Source: Streptomyces qinzhouensis
Lineage (GTDB): Bacteria; Actinomycetota; Actinomycetes; Streptomycetales; Streptomycetaceae
Direction: 5' to 3'
Length of the DNA: 64,000 nt
Assembly: GCF_007856155.1 (NCBI RefSeq)
Contig: NZ_CP042266.1
Coordinates: forward strand, 7,006,001 to 7,070,000
The notes below the pieces were generated by a model. The model made no database searches. It saw nothing but the letters and a program-made list of their open reading frames with translations, and was not told the origin of the DNA. Position numbers and translations under genes: made by a program. How positions within the stretch are numbered: the stretch's first letter is position 1; every line of letters begins with the position of its first letter. Shown piece by piece: positions 1 through 8,330 of the stretch.

Positions 1-3000
1 GCGTGGTGGATGTCCAGGTGGTGGTCGGCGCCGAGGAGTCCGGTTACCGCTCCGTGGACATCTACTCCCGCGCCCACAGCGAAAGCGGCTGGCAGGATCA
101 GGACGCCTGGACCCATCACGCTGTCGGCACGGTGACTGCGGGAGTGGGAGACCCGGTCGAGGCCGATCTGTCCGTGTGGCCGCCCCAGGATGCGACCCCG
201 GTGGGGATCGAGGACTTTTATACACAGCTCGATGCGAGTGGCTATGGGTATGGGCCGGCGTTCCGGGGGCTGCGGGCCGCCTGGCGTCGGGGCGACGAGG
301 TGTTCGCCGAGGTAGCGCTGCCGGAGAGCGACCAGGATACGGCTGCACAGTTCGGCCTCCACCCGGCCCTCTTCGACGCGGCGTTGCACGGCACGGGGCT
401 TGTCGGAAGCAGAGAGCAGGGCATGCTGCCGTTCTCCTGGAACGGGGTCTCACTGCATGCGAGCGGCGCCTCGATGCTCCGGGTACGACTGCGGTCGACG
501 ACCGATGACGCGATCGAGATGCTGGCCACGGATGTGACCGGAGCACCGGTGCTCTCGGTCGACTCGCTGGTCCTGCGCTCGGTGACCACTGAGCAGGTCC
601 GGGCCGACGAGCAGCGTGACCTGTACGAAGTCCAGTGGAATCCGTACAGCGGTCCGGCCGGCGAGAACGGGCGAGACCTCGGTGAGTGGGGGGTGCTTGA
701 TCTTCCTGAGTTGGGTGGTGTTGCTGGGGGGTTTGTTGAGGGTTTGGTGGAGTGTGGTGTTTCAGTGGGGGTTGTTGGTCGGGAGTGTTTGGTGGGGTCT
801 GGTGTGGTTCCGGAGACGTTGATTGTTCCGGTGTGTGGTGTGGGTGGGGATGTGGCGGGTGTGGTGTGTGGTGTGTTGTCGGTGGTTCAGGAGTGGTTGT
901 TGGTTGGGGGTGGGGTGTCGCGGTTGGTGGTGGTGACGGTGGGTGGTGTGTCGGTGGAGTCGGGTGAGGGTGTGGGGGATGTGGGTGGTGCTGGGGTGTG
1001 GGGTTTGGTGCGGAGTGTGCAGTCGGAGCATCCGGGTCGTTTGGTGTTGGTGGATGTGGATGTTGTGGATGGTGTGGGTGGGTTGGTGGGTGGGGTGGTG
1101 TGTGGTGAGGGTCAGGTTGCGGTGCGGGGTGGTGGGTTGTTGGTGCCGCGGTTGGTGCGGGCTGGTGGTGGGTTGGTGGTTCCGGGTGGGGACGGGGGTG
1201 TTGGTGGTGTGGGGGTTGGTTGGCGTGTGGGTGTGGGGGTGGGTGTTGGTGCGGGGACGTTGGAGGGTTTGCGTGCGGTGGATTCTGGTTTGGGCGCGGG
1301 TTCTGGTTTGGGTGTGGGTGAGGTGCGGGTTGCGGTGCGGGCTGCGGGGGTGAATTTTCGTGATGTGTTGATTGGTTTGGGTGTGTATCCGGGGGAGGCG
1401 TTGTTGGGGAGTGAGGGTGCGGGTGTGGTGGTGGGTGTGGGTGAGGGTGTGGTGGGTTTGGGGGTGGGTGATCGGGTGATGGGGTTGTTTTTGGGTGGGT
1501 TTGGTCCTGAGGTGGTGGTGGATGCGCGGATGGTGGTGCGGTTGCCGGTGGGGTGGTCGTTTGTGGAGGGTGCTTCGGTGCCGGTGGTGTTTTTGACGGC
1601 GTGGTTTGGGTTGGTGGATTTGGCTGGGGTGCGGGGTGGGGAGCGGTTGTTGGTGCATGCGGCTGCGGGTGGTGTGGGGATGGCTGCGGTGCAGTTGGCG
1701 CGGTATTGGGGGGTTGAGGTGTTTGGTACGGCGAGTGAGGGGAAGTGGGGGGTTTTGCGGGGTTTGGGTTTGGATGATGCGCATATTGCTTCGTCGCGGA
1801 ATTTGGATTTTGTGGAGAAGTTTGGTGGTGAGGGTGGTGGTGTGGATGTGGTGTTGAATTCGTTGGCTGGTGAGTTTGTGGATGGGTCTTTGGGTTTGTT
1901 GGGTGTGGGTGGTCGGTTTGTTGAGATGGGGAAGTTGGATGTGCGGGATGCGGGTGTGGTGGGGGAGGGTTGGCCTGGTGTTTGGTATCGGAATTATGAT
2001 TTGGCTGAGGCGGGGTTGGATCGTATTCAGGAGATGTTGTGTGAGTTGGTGGGGTTGTTTGAGGCGGGGGTGTTGGAGGCGTTGCCGGTGCGGTGTTGGG
2101 ATGTGCGTGAGGTGGTGGATGCGTTGCGGTTTGTGCAGCAGGCGCGTCATGTGGGGAAGGTGGTGTTGCGGGTTCCGTCGGGTTGGGGTGGGGGGACGGT
2201 GGTGGTGACGGGTGGTACGGGTGTGTTGGGTGGGGTGGTGGCGCGTCGTTTGGTGGAGTGTGGTGTGGGGCGGCTTTTGTTGTTGTCTCGTTCGGGTGGG
2301 GAGGGTGTGGGGGTTGCGGGGTTGGTGGGGGAGTTGGAGGGGTTGGGTGCGGTGGTGGATGTGGTGGCGTGTGATGTGGGTGATCGGGAGGAGTTGGCGG
2401 GGGTTTTGGGTGCTGTTCCGGTGGAGTTTCCGGTGACGGGTGTGGTGCATGCTGCGGGTGTTTTGGATGATGCGACGGTGGGTTCGTTGTCGGGGGAGCA
2501 GGTGCGTCGTGTGTTTGCGGGGAAGGTGGAGGGGTTGCGGAATTTGGATGTGTTGACGCGGGGGTTGCCGGTGGAGGGGTTTGTGGTGTTTTCGTCGGCG
2601 GCTGGGGTGTTTGGTAATGCGGGGCAGGGGAATTATGCGGCGGCTAATGCGTGTGTGGATGCGGTGGTGGCGCAGCGGCGTTCGGAGGGTTTGCCGGGGG
2701 TGTCGTTGGCGTGGGGGTTGTGGGCTGAGGCGAGTGGGATGACGGGGCATTTGGGTGTGGGTGATCACGGGCGGATGAGTCGTGCGGGTGCGGGTGCGTT
2801 GTCGACGGGTGAGGGTCTTGCGTTGCTGGATGTGGCGTTGGGGTTGCCGCAGTCGTTGTTGGTGCCGATTCGTTTGGATGGTCGGGAGTTGCAGGCGCGG
2901 GCGGATGTGGGGGATGTGCATCCGTTGTTGAGGGGGTTGGTGCGGGGTCGGGTTCGTCGGGTGGCCGGCGGGGCCGGGGCCGGTGTTGGTGTTGTGGGTG

Positions 3001-3262
3001 GTTTGGGTGGTCGTTTGGTTGGTTTGGGGGTGGGGGAGGCGCGTCGGGTGGTTTTGGATGTGGTGCGGTCGCATGCGGCGACGGTGTTGGGTCATGCGGA
3101 TTCGGGTGGTGTGGGTGCGGGGAGGGCGTTTCGGGATTTGGGGTTTGATTCGTTGACGGCGGTGGAGTTGCGGAATCGTTTGAATACGGCGACGGGTGTG
3201 CGGTTGCCGGCGACGTTGGTGTTCGATTATCCGACTCCGGGGGAGTTGGCGGACTTTCTCCT
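1..3262 (+). other. PKS module A (partial): DH-ER-KR-ACP
   Basis: This is a fully reducing module whose KS, AT and DH N-terminus lie left of the window, so its extender unit is unknown. The ER shows the NADPH-binding run HAAAGGVGMA. The KR has the nucleotide-binding GGTGVLG, the LDD motif of B-type ketoreductases (AAGVLDD) and the Ser-Tyr-Asn set in FSSAAG and GNYAAAN. The ACP serine is in [10 protein letters not shown]. The expected outcome is a saturated alpha/beta bond. Confidence 0.88.
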
Positions 3263-6200
3263 GGCCCAGGTCCTGGGGGATTCGGGCGAAGTGAGCGAGG
3301 TGGGGTCTGCGGGTTCGGGTTTGTCGACGGCCGGGGTGGTGGTGTCGGACGAGCCGTTGGCTGTGGTGGGTATGGCGTGTCGGTTCCCGGGTGGGGTGGG
3401 TTCGCCGGAGGAGTTGTGGGAGTTCGTTCTTGGGGGCGGGGACGGGATTTCGGGGTTGCCGGTGGACCGGGGCTGGGATGTGGGGGGTTTGTTCGATCCG
3501 GATCCGGATCGTGAGGGGACGTCGTATACGCGGGAGGGTGGTTTCCTGCACGACGCGGCCGAGTTCGACCCGGGTTTCTTCGGGATCTCTCCGCGTGAGG
3601 CGTTGGCGATGGACCCGCAGCAGAGGCTGCTCCTGGAGACGTCCTGGGAGGCGGTTGAGAGTGCGGGGATCGACCCGCTGAGTCTGAAGGGGACCAGCAC
3701 CGGAGTCTTCGCCGGAGTCACCTACCACGACTACGCTTCCCGGCTGCGTTCCATTCCCGAAGGGCTCGAGGGTCTACTCGGCACAGGGGCTTCTGCCAGT
3801 GTGGTGTCGGGTCGGGTCGCGTATGTCTTCGGTCTGGAAGGCCCAGCCGTGAGCGTGGACACGGCGTGTTCGTCGTCGTTGGTCGCGTTGCATCTGGCGG
3901 GTCAGGCGCTGCGTCAGGGCGAGTGCTCCATGGCCCTCGCCGGCGGTGTCACCGTGATGGCGACGCCAGGGACGTTTGTGGACTTCAGCCGTCAGCGCGG
4001 ACTCGCCGAGGACGGCCGGTGCAAGGCGTTCGACGTCTCCGCCGACGGTTTCGGCCCGGCCGAGGGTGTGGGCATGCTGGTGCTGGAGCGGCTGTCGGAC
4101 GCGGAGCGGCTGGGGCATCCGGTGCTCGCTGTCATCCGGGGTAGTGCGGTCAATCAGGACGGTGCGAGCAATGGCCTCACCGCACCGAACGGCCCCTCGC
4201 AGCAGCGGGTGATTCGCCAGGCCCTTGCCTCGGCCGGGCTGACGACCGCTGATGTGGACGCGGTCGAGGCGCACGGCACCGGGACAGCGCTGGGCGACCC
4301 GATCGAGGCCCAGGCGCTCCTTGCCACGTATGGGCAGGACCGCCGCGAGGACCGGCCACTCCGGCTGGGTTCGATCAAGTCGAATATCGGGCATACGCAG
4401 GCCGCCGCTGGTGTGGCGGGTGTGATCAAGATGGTGCTTGCCATGCAGCACGGGGTTCTGCCGCCCACCCTGCATGTGAAGGAGCCGACCCCGCACGTCG
4501 ACTGGACCAGCGGCGCGGTCGAGCTGCTGACCGAGCCCACCCCCTGGCCCGAGGTCGACCGACCGTGGCGCGCGGCAGTCTCCTCCTTCGGGATCAGCGG
4601 CACCAACGCCCACACGATCATCGAGCAGGTACCCCGGAAGAAGACCGAGCCCGCCGAGCCGGCCGCGAAGGACGACACCACCCTCGTGCCCTGGGTGCTC
4701 TCGGGCCGCGGACAGGACGCGCTGCGGGCGCAGGCAGTACGGCTGCGGGAATGGGCGCTGGAGCACCCCGAGCTCACCTCGGCCGATATCGGTCACTCGC
4801 TCGCTGCCTCGCGGTCGGTTTTCGAGAACCGGCTGGTGGTGGTGGGTGCCGATCGGGAGGGTCTGCTGGCGGGGCTGGGAGCGGCGGCCCAGGGCGAGCC
4901 TCGGTCCGGTCTGGTTCAGTCGCCACCCGACGGCTGCGCAGCCGGTGGTGGTGTGGCGTTCTTGTTCACGGGGCAGGGTGCGCAGCGTTTGGGTATGGGG
5001 CGTGAACTCGCCGAGTGTTTCCCGGTGTTTGCGGCGGCGTTGGACGAGGTGTGTGGGCAGGTCGATGCCCGTTTGGGGCGTCCGTTGCGTGAGGTGCTGT
5101 TCGCGGAGCCGGGGAGTGAGGCTGCGGCCCTGCTGGACGAGACGGCGTTCACGCAGGTGGCGCTGTTCGCGGTGGAGGTGGCCCTGTTCCGGCTGGTCGA
5201 GTCGTGGTCCCTGACACCGGACTATGTGCTCGGTCACTCCATCGGTGGTCTGGCTGCCGCGCATGTTGCGGGTGTGCTGTCCCTGGAGGACGCGGCCGAG
5301 GTTGTCGTGGCCCGGGGCCGGCTGATGCAGGCCCTGTCCAAGGGCGGTGCCATGGTCTCCCTCCAGGCCACCGAAGACGAAGTCGTGGAATCGCTGCGAC
5401 TTCTCGTCGACGAGGGGGAGCGGGTCTCGGTCGCGGCGGTGAACGGCCCCGACGCGGTCGTGATCTCCGGTGACGACGAGATGGTGACCGAAGTCGCCGG
5501 GTACTGGCTGGTGCAGGACCGCAAGGTGAAGCGGCTGAAGGTCAGCCACGCGTTCCACTCGGTGCTGATGGAGCCGATGCTCGCCGAGTTCGAAGAGGTC
5601 TTGTCGCGGGTCACGTTGAACGCGCCGCGGATTGCGGTGATCTCCGACTCCACCGGCGTACCTCTCACCGACGAGCAGGCGATGTCCCCGGCGTACTGGG
5701 CGCAGCACGTCCGCAAGCCGGTCCGGTTCCACCAGGCCGTGTCCTACCTCGCCGACCAGGGCGTGAACGCCTTCCTGGAACTCGGGCCCGACGGCGTACT
5801 CAGCGCCATGACCCGCACCAGCCTCACCAACGACAGCGCCACCACCGTCGTCCCTCTGCTGCGGCGTGACCGGGAAGAACCCGAGGCGGCGCTCACCGCG
5901 CTGGCCGAGCTGTATGTCAACGGCGCGACCATCGACTGGACCGCACTCCTCCACAGCACCCGCCAAGTCGCCCTCCCCACCTACGCCTTCCAGCACCAGC
6001 GCTTCTGGCTGGAGGCAGGCATCGACCCTGTGCCCCAGGGGGCCGCCGGGACGGAGGCCCGGTTCTGGGAGGTCGTGGAGCAGGGCGACGCGGCCGAGCT
6101 GGCCGGCGCCTTCGCCGCGATGGGGCTGGACGCGTCCGCCGAGGCTTGGGAACCGGTGCTGCCCGCGCTGACCTCCTGGCGACAGGCGCAGCAGACGCGG

Positions 6201-8315
6201 TCCGCGGTGGACTCCTGGCGGTACCGGGTCACCTGGAAGCCTCGCACCGGCACACCGTCCAGCGCCCTGACCGGAACCTGGCTCGTGGCCGCACCCGCAG
6301 CCCCGGAGCACAAGGAATTCGTCGATCAGTGCACGGAAGCCCTGGAACGTCACGGCGCGCGTGTCGTCCTCGTACGCCCGGACGCATCAGCGCCCGCCGA
6401 CCGGCGGACCTGGCTCGCAGCTTTGCGACAGGCCCTCCCGCAAGGACCGCACCAGGATCAGGACCAGGACCGGGAGGCGGTAGAAGGGCCCGCGGGGGTT
6501 GTGTGTTTGGTGGCTGATGTGGGTGGGGTGTTGGGGTTGGTTCGGGCTTTGGGTGGTGTGGGTGTGGTGGCGCCGTTGTGGTGTGTGACGCGGGGTGCGG
6601 TGGGTGTGGGTGGTGGGGATGTGGTGGTGGATCCGGTGGGGGGTTTGGTGTGGGGGTTGGGTCGGGTGGTGGGTTTGGAGCATCCGGAGCGGTGGGGTGG
6701 TGTGGTGGATGTGCCGGGTGGGTCGGGGGTGGTGGATGGGCGTTGTTGGGAGCGGGTGTGTTCGGTGTTGGCGGGTGGTGGTGTGGAGGATCAGGTGGCG
6801 GTGCGGTCGTCGGGGGTGTTTGTGCGGCGGCTGGTCCCGGCTCCGGTTCCGGCTGCGGCCCCGGCCCTGGTTTCTTCGGGTGTGGGGGAGGGGTCGTGGT
6901 TGTCGGGTGGGGGGACGGTGGTGGTGACGGGTGGTACGGGTGTGTTGGGTGTTCGGGTGGCGCGTTGGTTGGCGGGGCGGGGTGTGCGGCGTTTGTTGTT
7001 GGTGAGTCGTGCGGGGGCGGCTTCGGTGGGTGTGGGTGAGTTGGTGGTGGAGTTGGGTGCGGTGGGTTGTCGGGTGGATGTGGTGGCTTGTGATGTTGCT
7101 GATCGTGAGGCGTTGGCTGTGGTGTTGGGGGGTGTGTCGGAGGAGGGTCCGGTGTCTGCGGTGGTTCATGCGGCGCAGGTTCAGGATGAGGGTGTGTTGG
7201 TGGAGTTGGGTTCGGAGCGGTTGGAGTCGGCGCTGCGGGCGAAGTGGGTGGGGGCGTGGAATCTGCATGAGTTGACGAAGGAGATGCCGTTGTCGGCGTT
7301 TGTTCTCTTCTCGTCGGGTGCTGGGGTGTGGGGTGGTGGTGGTCAGGGTGCGTATGCGGCGGGCAATGCCGGTCTGGACGCGTTGGCCGAGTACCGGCGC
7401 GGCCTCGGACTCCCCGCAACCGCCATCGCCTGGGGCCCGCTGCGGCAGGACACTCCGCCCGGCCCCGGTGACAGCACGGCCCCCGGCCCCCGTACCGACA
7501 CCGGCATCGAAACCGCCGGATCCCGGATGGACCGCCGTGGGCTGGCCGCCATGGACCCGGAAGCCGCGTTCGAAGCGCTGCACGACGCCCTCACCCACGG
7601 CGAGACCGCCCTGACAGTGGCCGATGTCGACTGGGAGCGGTTCTACCCGGCCTTCGCCATGGCCCGCCCCCGCCCGCTGCTGCACGACATCCCCGCCGTC
7701 GCCGCACTCCTCGCCGAGGAGCGCGACGGCGACGGAGATATGCGGGCCCGCTCCGACCTGGCCGAACGCCTCGTCGCACTCCCGGCGGAGGAACAGCAGC
7801 GGACCGTACTGGGTCTGGTACGTACACATGTCGCGGCGGTGCTGGGACACAGCGGTCCCGAGGGTGTACAGGCCGGGCGGAGCTTCCGCGACCTCGGCTT
7901 CGACTCCCTGACCGCCGTGGAACTCCGCAATCGGCTCAGCTCCGCGACCGGAGTCGCCCTGCCCGCCACACTGATCTTCGACTATCCCAACCCCAACGCG
8001 ATCGTCGAACATCTGCGGCGGCAACTGTGCGGTGGAGAGGCCACCTTCGCGTCCGCCCTCGCCTCCGTCTCCGACCTGGAGCAGGAGGCGGAGAAAGCGG
8101 TGGTCCGGTTCCAGGGAGACCCGGAGCAAGTGGATCTCGCAGAGATCACTCCGGTGATCTCACGGCTCAAGGCTGTCCTCGCGCAGTACGAATCACTGCG
8201 CGCTTCCTCGACCGGTACGTCTGGTGCGTCGTCTGCGAGCAGTGACCTCAGTTCGGCGACCGCTAGTGAGCTGATCGACATCATCAACCAAGAATTCGGA
8301 AGCGTTTCCGAGTAG
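1..8315 (+). CDS. Type I polyketide synthase, 5'-truncated (DH-ER-KR-ACP / KS-AT-KR-ACP)
   Basis: The reading frame is open through the left edge (first full codon at base 3) and gives 2770 residues, so this is the C-terminal part of a larger multienzyme. It starts inside a dehydratase; the DH C-terminal motif [11 protein letters not shown] is at about residue 120. Then come ER (about 415-725, nucleotide motif HAAAGGVG), KR (730-945), ACP (1012-1085, GFDSL), KS (1117-1543, TACSSS), AT (1647-1950, GHSIGG and HAFHS), KR (2200-2470) and ACP (2597-2672). The tail after residue 2690 ends in an acidic helix (SELIDIINQEF), as in C-terminal docking domains of cis-AT synthases. It matches the coiled-coil head of the next protein, which starts 15 bases downstream. 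All catalytic residues I could check are present. Parts of the gene have very C-poor coding strand (see separate entries). Confidence 0.95.
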   Translation, partial: VVDVQVVVGAEESGYRSVDIYSRAHSESGWQDQDAWTHHAVGTVTAGVGDPVEADLSVWPPQDATPVGIEDFYTQLDASGYGYGPAFRGLRAAWRRGDEVFAEVALPESDQDTAAQFGLHPALFDAALHGTGLVGSREQGMLPFSWNGVSLHASGASMLRVRLRSTTDDAIEMLATDVTGAPVLSVDSLVLRSVTTEQVRADEQRDLYEVQWNPYSGPAGENGRDLGEWGVLDLPELGGVAGGFVEGLVECGVSVGVVGRECLVGSGVVPETLIVPVCGVGGDVAGVVCGVLSVVQEWLLVGGGVSRLVVVTVGGVSVESGEGVGDVGGAGVWGLVRSVQSEHPGRLVLVDVDVVDGVGGLVGGVVCGEGQVAVRGGGLLVPRLVRAGGGLVVPGGDGGVGGVGVGWRVGVGVGVGAGTLEGLRAVDSGLGAGSGLGVGEVRVAVRAAGVNFRDVLIGLGVYPGEALLGSEGAGVVVGVGEGVVGLGVGDRVMGLFLGGFGPEVVVDARMVVRLPVGWSFVEGASVPVVFLTAWFGLVDLAGVRGGERLLVHAAAGGVGMAAVQLARYWGVEVFGTASEGKWGVLRGLGLDDAHIASSRNLDFVEKFGGEGGGVDVVLNSLAGEFVDGSLGLLGVGGRFVEMGKLDVRDAGVVGEGWPGVWYRNYDLAEAGLDRIQEMLCELVGLFEAGVLEALPVRCWDVREVVDALRFVQQARHVGKVVLRVPSGWGGGTVVVTGGTGVLGGVVARRLVECGVGRLLLLSRSGGEGVGVAGLVGELEGLGAVVDVVACDVGDREELAGVLGAVPVEFPVTGVVHAAGVLDDATVGSLSGEQVRRVFAGKVEGLRNLDVLTRGLPVEGFVVFSSAAGVFGNAGQGNYAAANACVDAVVAQRRSEGLPGVSLAWGLWAEASGMTGHLGVGDHGRMSRAGAGALSTGEGLALLDVALGLPQSLLVPIRLDGRELQARADVGDVHPLLRGLVRGRVRRVAGGAGAGVGVVGGLGGRLVGLGVGEARRVVLDVVRSHAATVLGHADSGGVGAGRAFRDLGFDSLTAVELRNRLNTATGVRLPATLVFDYPTPGELADFLLAQVLGDSGEVSEVGSAGSGLSTAGVVVSDEPLAVVGMACRFPGGVGSPEELWEFVLGGGDGISGLPVDRGWDVGGLFDPDPDREGTSYTREGGFLHDAAEFDPGFFGISPREALAMDPQQRLLLETSWEAVESAGIDPLSLKGTSTGVFAGVTYHDYASRLRSIPEGLEGLLGTGASASVVSGRVAYVFGLEGPAVSVDTACSSSLVALHLAGQALRQGECSMALAGGVTVMATPGTFVDFSRQRGLAEDGRCKAFDVSADGFGPAEGVGMLVLERLSDAERLGHPVLAVIRGSAVNQDGASNGLTAPNGPSQQRVIRQALASAGLTTADVDAVEAHGTGTALGDPIEAQALLATYGQDRREDRPLRLGSIKSNIGHTQAAAGVAGVIKMVLAMQHGVLPPTLHVKEPTPHVDWTSGAVELLTEPTPWPEVDRPWRAAVSSFGISGTNAHTIIEQVPRKKTEPAEPAAKDDTTLVPWVLSGRGQDALRAQAVRLREWALEHPELTSADIGHSLAASRSVFENRLVVVGADREGLLAGLGAAAQGEPRSGLVQSPPDGCAAGGGVAFLFTGQGAQRLGMGRELAECFPVFAAALDEVCGQVDARLGRPLREVLFAEPGSEAAALLDETAFTQVALFAVEVALFRLVESWSLTPDYVLGHSIGGLAAAHVAGVLSLEDAAEVVVARGRLMQALSKGGAMVSLQATEDEVVESLRLLVDEGERVSVAAVNGPDAVVISGDDEMVTEVAGYWLVQDRKVKRLKVSHAFHSVLMEPMLAEFEEVLSRVTLNAPRIAVISDSTGVPLTDEQAMSPAYWAQHVRKPVRFHQAVSYLADQGVNAFLELGPDGVLSAMTRTSLTNDSATTVVPLLRRDREEPEAALTALAELYVNGATIDWTALLHSTRQVALPTYAFQHQRFWLEAGIDPVPQGAAGTEARFWEVVEQGDAAELAGAFAAMGLDASAEAWEPVLPALTSWRQAQQTRSAVDSWRYRVTWKPRTGTPSSALTGTWLVAAPAAPEHKEFVDQCTEALERHGARVVLVRPDASAPADRRTWLAALRQALPQGPHQDQDQDREAVEGPAGVVCLVADVGGVLGLVRALGGVGVVAPLWCVTRGAVGVGGGDVVVDPVGGLVWGLGRVVGLEHPERWGGVVDVPGGSGVVDGRCWERVCSVLAGGGVEDQVAVRSSGVFVRRLVPAPVPAAAPALVSSGVGEGSWLSGGGTVVVTGGTGVLGVRVARWLAGRGVRRLLLVSRAGAASVGVGELVVELGAVGCRVDVVACDVADREALAVVLGGVSEEGPVSAVVHAAQVQDEGVLVELGSERLESALRAKWVGAWNLHELTKEMPLSAFVLFSSGAGVWGGGGQGAYAAGNAGLDALAEYRRGLGLPATAIAWGPLRQDTPPGPGDSTAPGPRTDTGIETAGSRMDRRGLAAMDPEAAFEALHDALTHGETALTVADVDWERFYPAFAMARPRPLLHDIPAVAALLAEERDGDGDMRARSDLAERLVALPAEEQQRTVLGLVRTHVAAVLGHSGPEGVQAGRSFRDLGFDSLTAVELRNRLSSATGVALPATLIFDYPNPNAIVEHLRRQLCGGEATFASALASVSDLEQEAEKAVVRFQGDPEQVDLAEITPVISRLKAVLAQYESLRASSTGTSGASSASSDLSSATASELIDIINQEFGSVSE
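690..3250 (+). other. C-depleted, GT-rich coding block spanning KR-psi/ER/KR/ACP
   Basis: The coding strand is almost free of C here. The 60 bases at 1441-1500 hold a single C, against 23 in 3721-3780 of the same gene. The encoded protein is ordinary and intact, so the change is at silent positions (third bases G or T instead of C or G). A second block of the same kind covers about 6490-7370. The two share at least 45 identical bases at the start of their KR domains (about 2190 and 6909). The skew also creates long spurious open frames on the minus strand. Confidence 0.85.
3351..8023 (+). other. PKS module B: KS-AT(malonyl)-KR(A-type)-ACP
   Basis: The AT carries GHSIGG at the active serine and HAFH in place of YASH, the established signature of malonyl-CoA selectivity. 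The KR lacks the LDD motif (it reads AAQVQDE) and has a tryptophan in GAGVWGGGGQ, the pattern of A-type ketoreductases that give an L-hydroxyl. The Tyr and Asn of AYAAGN are present, so it should be active. There is no DH. The module should leave a secondary alcohol next to an unbranched CH2. Confidence 0.85.
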
Positions 8316-8330
8316 CACGGGGCGGTCGGA

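Noticed and set aside
762..3728. A nearly 1000-codon open frame on the minus strand
   Set aside because: It is a by-product of the C-poor coding strand: the translation is almost only His, Pro, Thr, Arg and Gln with no fold-like pattern, while the plus frame gives intact ER, KR and ACP.
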